A stretch of 10,801 bases of DNA, taken from the NCBI GenBank assembly GCA_014360855.1, contig JACIWP010000096.1, positions 1 through 10,801 of the forward strand, written 5' to 3'. A model generated the notes under the pieces. That model did not search any database. It was not told where the DNA came from and was given only the letters and a program-made list of their open reading frames with translations. The stretch is from Anaerolineae bacterium. Lineage in GTDB: Bacteria > Chloroflexota > Anaerolineae > JACIWP01. The position numbers were made by a program, and so were the translations under genes. Each line of letters opens with the position of its first letter. Position 1 is the first letter of the stretch. Of this stretch, positions 7,441 through 10,801 are shown one piece after another.

Positions 7441-7501
7441 CACCCCAGGATAATCAAGGTAGCGGAACGATACAGTTCCGCGAATTCTTATCCTAGGGGT
7501 G
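7441..7501. repeat. Nested inverted repeats spanning 61 bp upstream of the secreted hydrolase gene
   Basis: The outer arms are 7441-7453 (CACCCCAGGATAA) and 7488-7501, which are reverse complements over 13 bp apart from one extra A at 7495. Inside them lie perfect 7-bp arms GCGGAAC (7462-7468) and GTTCCGC (7475-7481) with a 6-base loop. Both outer arms carry AGGATAA. The right outer arm contains the AGGGG that would act as ribosome-binding site for the ATG at 7504, so in RNA the outer stem would hide it. As DNA the element could be a double operator or a cruciform. Confidence 0.6.
7496..7499 (+). promoter_or_regulatory. Weak ribosome-binding site (GGGG) for the secreted hydrolase
   Basis: GGGG lies 4 nt before the ATG at 7504 and 7 nt before the ATG at 7507. 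It is a poor match to GGAGG compared with the strong sites on the minus strand. It falls inside the right arm of the 61-bp inverted repeat. The spacing slightly favours the second ATG. Confidence 0.4.
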
Positions 7502-7503
7502 GG

Positions 7504-8730
7504 ATGATGAAAGGGGAAAATGCTGTTTTCAGATTGCGCAGTATTACCTCGGTAGCACTGCTGTCGCTGTTCCTCCTGCTGGTGAGCCTGTTGGCCGGCA
7601 CTGCGCCGGCCAGCGCCGGCAGTCCTTCCATCGCCGGCGTCCTCTCCCCCTCCATTCACCTGGGCGGGTACTACATCCTGCCGGAGTACTTCTCGCACGT
7701 CAGTCAGGCCGGCATCAACACCGTCGCTATGGTGCCCATGAGCGTGGCGGAGTATCAGCAGTATTTCGCCCAGGCGGAGCAGAACGGTCTGAAAGTGCGG
7801 GTTTCCATTTCCCCCTCGTTCCTGACTGCCTCAGACGCCACGGTCATCAATTACGTGGCGGCGCTGGCGAAGTCCAACGCGGTCTCCATGTGGTACCTGC
7901 CGGAAGAGCCCAAGACCGCGGCCGACCATGAGTCGTGGCGCCGGCTGTACAACCTCATCAAAAAGGCGGACCCCTTACAGCGGCCGGTGGGGCTGTACCT
8001 GGCCGAAGGCGCGACGCCGGACTATTTCCGCTACTGGTCCGACGTCACCGACGTGATCTTCTGCGGCGCCTATCCCGAGCTGTACGGCATTGATCGCGCT
8101 TCCATGGTCACCCGGGTCAAGGGTGCGGTGGAGGGCGCCGCCGGCACCAACACTGCCGTCATCGCCACGCCGCAGTTCTTCGATGCCCAGACCTACATGG
8201 AGCGTAACGGGCTGTCCTCCCTGCCGCCTGGATTCCATGTTGGCCATCCGAACTACCAGTACATGCGCTTCGACGCCTATGTGCCGCTGATGCTGGGCGC
8301 CCAGGGTCTCGACTGGTACACCTTCGAGTACGGCATATATGTGCCGGATATGGTCGACAGCCTGCGCCGGGTGCTGGCGGAGCTGACCCAATTGAAGCCG
8401 ATCCTCACCTCCACGGATCCGGTGCCGCAGGGGATGAGCTTCACCATTCTCTCCGGCCCCACGCAGTCGGCGCCGGCCATGGGTGTGCGCCAGCCATCTA
8501 TCCTGATGACCGCCCGCAACTACGGCGGCAACACGTATCTCTTCGTCGCCAGCCTGGTGCGCGACACCGTCCAGGTGAAGTTCACCGGTCTGCCGGGAAG
8601 CAAGGCGGACGTGCTGTTCGAGGACCGCTCTCTGCAGGTCCGGGATGGCACGATGGTCGATACCTTCAGCGATTACGCTGTGCACGTCTACAAACTGCGC
8701 TACCCCGGCATTAAGGTGCTGGTGCACTGA
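7504..8730 (+). CDS. Secreted putative glycoside hydrolase-like protein (TIM barrel plus C-terminal beta domain)
   Basis: A 408-residue protein with a classic Sec signal peptide: basic R10 and R12, hydrophobic core at about 15-31, and an A-S-A site cleaving after residue 38. There is no lipobox cysteine. The mature part looks like a glycoside-hydrolase TIM barrel. GINTVAMVPMS (70-80) and GLKVRVSIS (95-103) resemble early strands. MWYLPEEP at 129-136 resembles the strand-4 acid/base motif (x-E-P) of clan GH-A-like enzymes, with E135 the candidate acid. GLDWYTFEYGIY at 268-279 resembles a late strand, with E275 a possible second carboxylate. From about 325 on, the short beta strands ending in DYAVHVYKL look like the beta-sandwich that often closes such enzymes. 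The family is not one I can name. It is divergent from the polysaccharide operon, so a role in trimming or releasing that polymer is plausible but inferred. The start may be ATG 7504 or 7507. Confidence 0.7.
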   Translation: MMKGENAVFRLRSITSVALLSLFLLLVSLLAGTAPASAGSPSIAGVLSPSIHLGGYYILPEYFSHVSQAGINTVAMVPMSVAEYQQYFAQAEQNGLKVRVSISPSFLTASDATVINYVAALAKSNAVSMWYLPEEPKTAADHESWRRLYNLIKKADPLQRPVGLYLAEGATPDYFRYWSDVTDVIFCGAYPELYGIDRASMVTRVKGAVEGAAGTNTAVIATPQFFDAQTYMERNGLSSLPPGFHVGHPNYQYMRFDAYVPLMLGAQGLDWYTFEYGIYVPDMVDSLRRVLAELTQLKPILTSTDPVPQGMSFTILSGPTQSAPAMGVRQPSILMTARNYGGNTYLFVASLVRDTVQVKFTGLPGSKADVLFEDRSLQVRDGTMVDTFSDYAVHVYKLRYPGIKVLVH

Positions 8731-8739
8731 TCCGCATCT

Positions 8740-8780
8740 GCCGGCCCCCTGCCCCCGCTCCCCTGCGGCAGGGGGCCGGC
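8740..8780. terminator. Strong hairpin between convergent genes, likely bidirectional terminator
   Basis: Arms 8740-8753 (GCCGGCCCCCTGCC) and 8767-8780 are perfect 14-bp reverse complements with a 13-base loop. It starts 9 bases after the TGA of the secreted hydrolase and ends 4 bases from the stop of the convergent gene. No T-run follows on either strand, so it is not a textbook intrinsic terminator, but position and stability make termination or 3'-end protection likely for both transcripts. Confidence 0.7.
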
Positions 8781-8784
8781 GCGT

Positions 8785-10365
8785 TCAGCGCCCTTCCTTC
8801 TTTCTTAATCGCTCCAGGGCGGCAACTGCCTCGCCGGCCGCCTCCGCCCACCAGACGAACCAACGCCGATGCGATTCGTCAAAAGGCCGGCGCATAAATC
8901 CCCGGATCGCCTCGGCGACGCCCAGCAGTTGGCCCCGGTACTGCACCGGCACGATGACGGCAGAGCGGCGCAGGTCTGACACGGGCCAGCTCTCTTCCAG
9001 ATAGGTTTCCTGGATATCCCCGGGAAGGAGGAGGGTCTGCTGCTGGTCCGCCGCAAACCCATATACCCCTTCATACCGTCCGACATGCCGGGGAGGCGCC
9101 GGCCCGCGCCCATACACGGCTTGCAGTGTCAGAGTGCCGTCCGACTGCGCCGCGAAAAAGGAGCCTCCGTCGGCGCCGATCATGTTGACCATCTGGCGCA
9201 GGAGGGTGGGATATATGTCGTCCGGGTCGCGGACCCGGCGCAGTGCAAAGGCGATCAGCCGGCGCAGATGGACATGGGCCAAACGCTGTTCGCAGGCGTC
9301 GAGCGTGTGCTCCCATGGGAACAGCTCGGCCCGGCGCCGGCCCAGCTCCTGATAGCGCCGGCGCAGGTCGGGATCATCCCGCAGGGTCTCGAGGACGCGG
9401 CGCAGGGACTGCGGCTGGCCGGCCGCATACAGGAATCCTACCTGCTCTGCTAATCCGCGCACCTCGTGCGCCGAATCCGATGCGACGAGCAGACAGCCGG
9501 CGGCGAGGGCCTCCAGCTCCAGGCCGGCGAGACAGCATCCCTGCTCTGCCGCCGGCCAGCACAGCACCTGCCCCTGGCGCAGAAGCGCCCGAATTTCCTC
9601 CCGTCCGGCGACGTAATGCACGTGCAGGTTGGGCACGGCAGAGACAAATGGGTTTCCGGCGAGCGCCTCCTGGCCCGCCGGCGCCACCACATGCGCTGTG
9701 ATGCCCGGCGTGTCCCGGAGCACCTGGACCAGGGCTTCTATGCTTTCTGCGCCGCAGTGCGCAGGGGAAATGACATGCAGGCCGTCGCTTTCCTGGGGCG
9801 GGAACGGCACGTGTTCCAGCTCGACGCCCCAGGGCACATACGCAAGCTTCTCCTCGGGCAGGTACGGGCGCAGGAATTCGTAATCGCCGGCGCTGTGTGT
9901 CAGCACCAACGCCAGGTCCGACAGCCGGCGAGCGCCCTGCTCGTCCCAGCCAGTGCTCAGGCACCTGTAACAGCTCCACACACTGCGGGCGCGCATCTCT
10001 GGGAGTATGTACCCCAGCCCGAGCAGTTCCCGAAGGTCCTGGGGGGTGGGCAGGCTGGCATGGATGTGGAGGATGTCGTAGTTGGCCAGGCTGGCGCGGT
10101 TGGCCGGCCAGCGTGCCCAGCGCTTCAGGCCCCGTGGGAACCGTTCAGGACAGATGACCTGCACGAAATGGCCGCGCGCCTGCAGGCCCTGCGCCAGCCG
10201 GCGCACCTGCTCCTCGATAAACGCCGCGCCGAGGCCGCGCGCCAGGGAAATCTCCAGCACCCGCAGACCAGGCCCCGCTTCTTCGAGGATGACATCCTGG
10301 ACCTGCCGGCTCACCGGAGGCAGAAGCGGCCAGCCGTTATCTTGCGTGCGTGATGTTTCCGCCAA
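8785..10365 (-). CDS. Glycosyltransferase-like (GT-B/GT4 type) protein fused to a C-terminal GAF domain
   Basis: A 526-residue soluble protein in two parts. Residues 35-360 look like a GT-B glycosyltransferase. The N-terminal half has LRVLEIS, FIEEQVRRLAQGLQARGHFVQVICPE and YDILHIHASLP, ending in LAYVPWGVELE (174-184). The second half has LHVISPA (196-202) and the LELEALAAGCLLVASDS segment (282-298), where donor-binding GT4 residues normally sit. The EX7E motif is imperfect: counting back from E285 the partner position is C277, while E274 to E283 are eight apart. Residues about 370-515 form a GAF domain (MVNMIGADGGSFFAAQSDG, RRSAVIVPVQYRGQLLGVAEAI). GAF domains bind small ligands or chromophores, so activity may be signal-controlled. 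The start is a TTG at 10365 with AAGGA 10 nt upstream; GTG 10314 is an alternative without a ribosome site. It may share a transcript with the upstream chemoreceptor gene. Confidence 0.75.
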   Translation of the reverse strand: MAETSRTQDNGWPLLPPVSRQVQDVILEEAGPGLRVLEISLARGLGAAFIEEQVRRLAQGLQARGHFVQVICPERFPRGLKRWARWPANRASLANYDILHIHASLPTPQDLRELLGLGYILPEMRARSVWSCYRCLSTGWDEQGARRLSDLALVLTHSAGDYEFLRPYLPEEKLAYVPWGVELEHVPFPPQESDGLHVISPAHCGAESIEALVQVLRDTPGITAHVVAPAGQEALAGNPFVSAVPNLHVHYVAGREEIRALLRQGQVLCWPAAEQGCCLAGLELEALAAGCLLVASDSAHEVRGLAEQVGFLYAAGQPQSLRRVLETLRDDPDLRRRYQELGRRRAELFPWEHTLDACEQRLAHVHLRRLIAFALRRVRDPDDIYPTLLRQMVNMIGADGGSFFAAQSDGTLTLQAVYGRGPAPPRHVGRYEGVYGFAADQQQTLLLPGDIQETYLEESWPVSDLRRSAVIVPVQYRGQLLGVAEAIRGFMRRPFDESHRRWFVWWAEAAGEAVAALERLRKKEGR

Positions 10366-10375
10366 CTTGGTACAA

Positions 10376-10380
10376 TCCTT
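10376..10380 (-). promoter_or_regulatory. Ribosome-binding site (AAGGA) supporting a TTG start
   Basis: On the minus strand AAGGA lies 10 nt before the TTG at 10365. No ATG or GTG with a better site exists near the start of this reading frame, which is why the TTG was chosen. Confidence 0.45.
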
Positions 10381-10418
10381 GCTGTTCCCTACCTGCGCGA
10401 CCCCCGCGGACCTCTCCG

Positions 10419-10801
10419 TTACTGTTCCAGCGAGTCGATCAGCTCGACCAGGCTTTGGGCGGAATGAGAGATCTGGTTCAGCGCGGCGACCTGTTCCTCG
10501 GTCGCGTTGCTGGCCTCTTCGGTGCTGGCGGCTATCTGCTGGGCGGCGGTGGCGGCCTCGCCGACGGCTCGGGTGATCTCGGCGGTGTGTTCTTGTTGCT
10601 GTTGGGTGGATTCGATCATGGCCTGCGCATGTTCAGCGGTGCGTTCCATATAGGGCAGGGTGGCTTCGACCGCCCTGCGCAGGGTATCCATCTCGGCCTG
10701 GATGGCAGTACTGAGTTCGGCGATCTCCGCCACAGAGCGTGCGGAGCGCTGGGCCAGATCGCGGATTTCGCCGGCGATGACGTCGAAGGCGCGGCCGGCG
10801 G
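10419..10801 (-). CDS. Methyl-accepting chemotaxis protein, C-terminal signalling part, cut by window edge
   Basis: The gene enters from beyond base 10801 and ends at a TAA at 10419, leaving about 126 codons. The frame is open to the edge, so this is the 3' end of a larger gene. The first visible residues, GRAFDVIAGEIRDLAQRSARS, match the descending arm of the chemoreceptor hairpin tip (consensus G-R-G-F-x-V-V-A-x-E-V-R-x-L-A-x-R-S). The rest is a long alpha-helical coiled coil with heptad spacing, and its AAQQIAASTEEAS stretch resembles a methylation-helix segment. By family it relays a sensory input to a CheA kinase through CheW. No C-terminal CheR/CheB-tethering pentapeptide is present; the protein ends LIDSLEQ. 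Sensor and membrane regions are outside the window. The gene lies 53 bp upstream of the glycosyltransferase-GAF gene on the same strand, which allows co-transcription. Confidence 0.88.
   Translation of the reverse strand, partial: AGRAFDVIAGEIRDLAQRSARSVAEIAELSTAIQAEMDTLRRAVEATLPYMERTAEHAQAMIESTQQQQEHTAEITRAVGEAATAAQQIAASTEEASNATEEQVAALNQISHSAQSLVELIDSLEQ

Larger units (their letters stand above)
7352..7503. promoter_or_regulatory. Divergent intergenic region, likely promoters for the polysaccharide operon and the secreted hydrolase gene
   Basis: This 152-bp space separates two divergently transcribed genes and is visibly less GC-rich than the coding DNA around it. It must hold or lie next to the promoters of both transcripts. 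On the plus strand, GATAAT at 7449-7454 matches five of six bases of a sigma-70 -10 box; the best hexamer 17 bp upstream, TTCAGT at 7426-7431, matches TTGACA at only three. On the minus strand, TTGATT (complement of 7452-7457) could serve as a -35, but no convincing -10 follows. Two dyad elements are annotated separately. Promoter assignment is tentative. Confidence 0.5.

Noticed and set aside
7441..7501. Small transposable element (MITE-like) with terminal inverted repeats
   Set aside because: The 13-bp arms could be terminal repeats, but there is no target-site duplication at the flanks and no second copy in the window. A regulatory dyad explains it better.
7352..7503. Small RNA or riboswitch class in the divergent spacer
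   Set aside because: The dyads are suggestive, but no known riboswitch core or T-box sequence is recognisable and no transcription data are available. It is kept only as a regulatory region.

Overview
The window is a high-GC, densely coded stretch of bacterial chromosome, and most of it is a surface-polysaccharide locus. The GC-rich code, frequent GTG and TTG starts, tight operon packing and very frequent GCCGGC hexamer suggest a free-living high-GC bacterium. A member of Chloroflexota (Anaerolineae-like) is my best guess, but no marker gene here proves it.

Left block (1-7351, all minus strand): one compact, probably co-transcribed operon of seven genes, read from 7351 down past base 1. In transcription order these are: a Wzz/GNVR-type chain-length protein without a kinase domain; a Wzx-like MOP-family flippase; a GNAT acyltransferase; two tandem paralogous FemAB-like acyltransferases; a Wzy/O-antigen-ligase-family polymerase; and the N-terminal 96 codons of a polysaccharide deacetylase cut by the left edge. 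The genes overlap by up to 11 bases or are separated by at most 12, and most have clear Shine-Dalgarno sequences. The set describes assembly, flipping, polymerisation and chemical tailoring (acylation, deacetylation) of a polysaccharide. The window holds no initiating sugar-phosphate transferase, no outer-membrane exporter, and only one glycosyltransferase-like gene, which lies outside this operon.

Middle (7352-7503): a 152-bp divergent intergenic region with striking dyads. One is a perfect 6-bp-arm palindrome. The other is a nested pair of inverted repeats spanning 61 bp, whose right arm runs into the ribosome-binding region of the plus-strand gene. This is the best candidate control region in the window.

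Right block: the plus-strand gene 7504-8730 encodes a secreted protein that looks like a TIM-barrel glycoside hydrolase with a C-terminal beta domain. It may trim or release the polymer made by the divergent operon. It ends at a strong 14-bp-arm hairpin (8740-8780) shared with the convergent gene 8785-10365, an unusual fusion of a GT-B glycosyltransferase-like domain with a C-terminal GAF sensory domain. Upstream of that gene on the same strand is the C-terminal end of a methyl-accepting chemotaxis protein cut by the right edge. These two could be co-transcribed, which would place a chemosensory receptor next to a sensor-linked glycosyltransferase and the polysaccharide locus.

I saw no tRNA or rRNA gene, insertion sequence, CRISPR array or origin. 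No gene-free stretch exceeds 300 bases.
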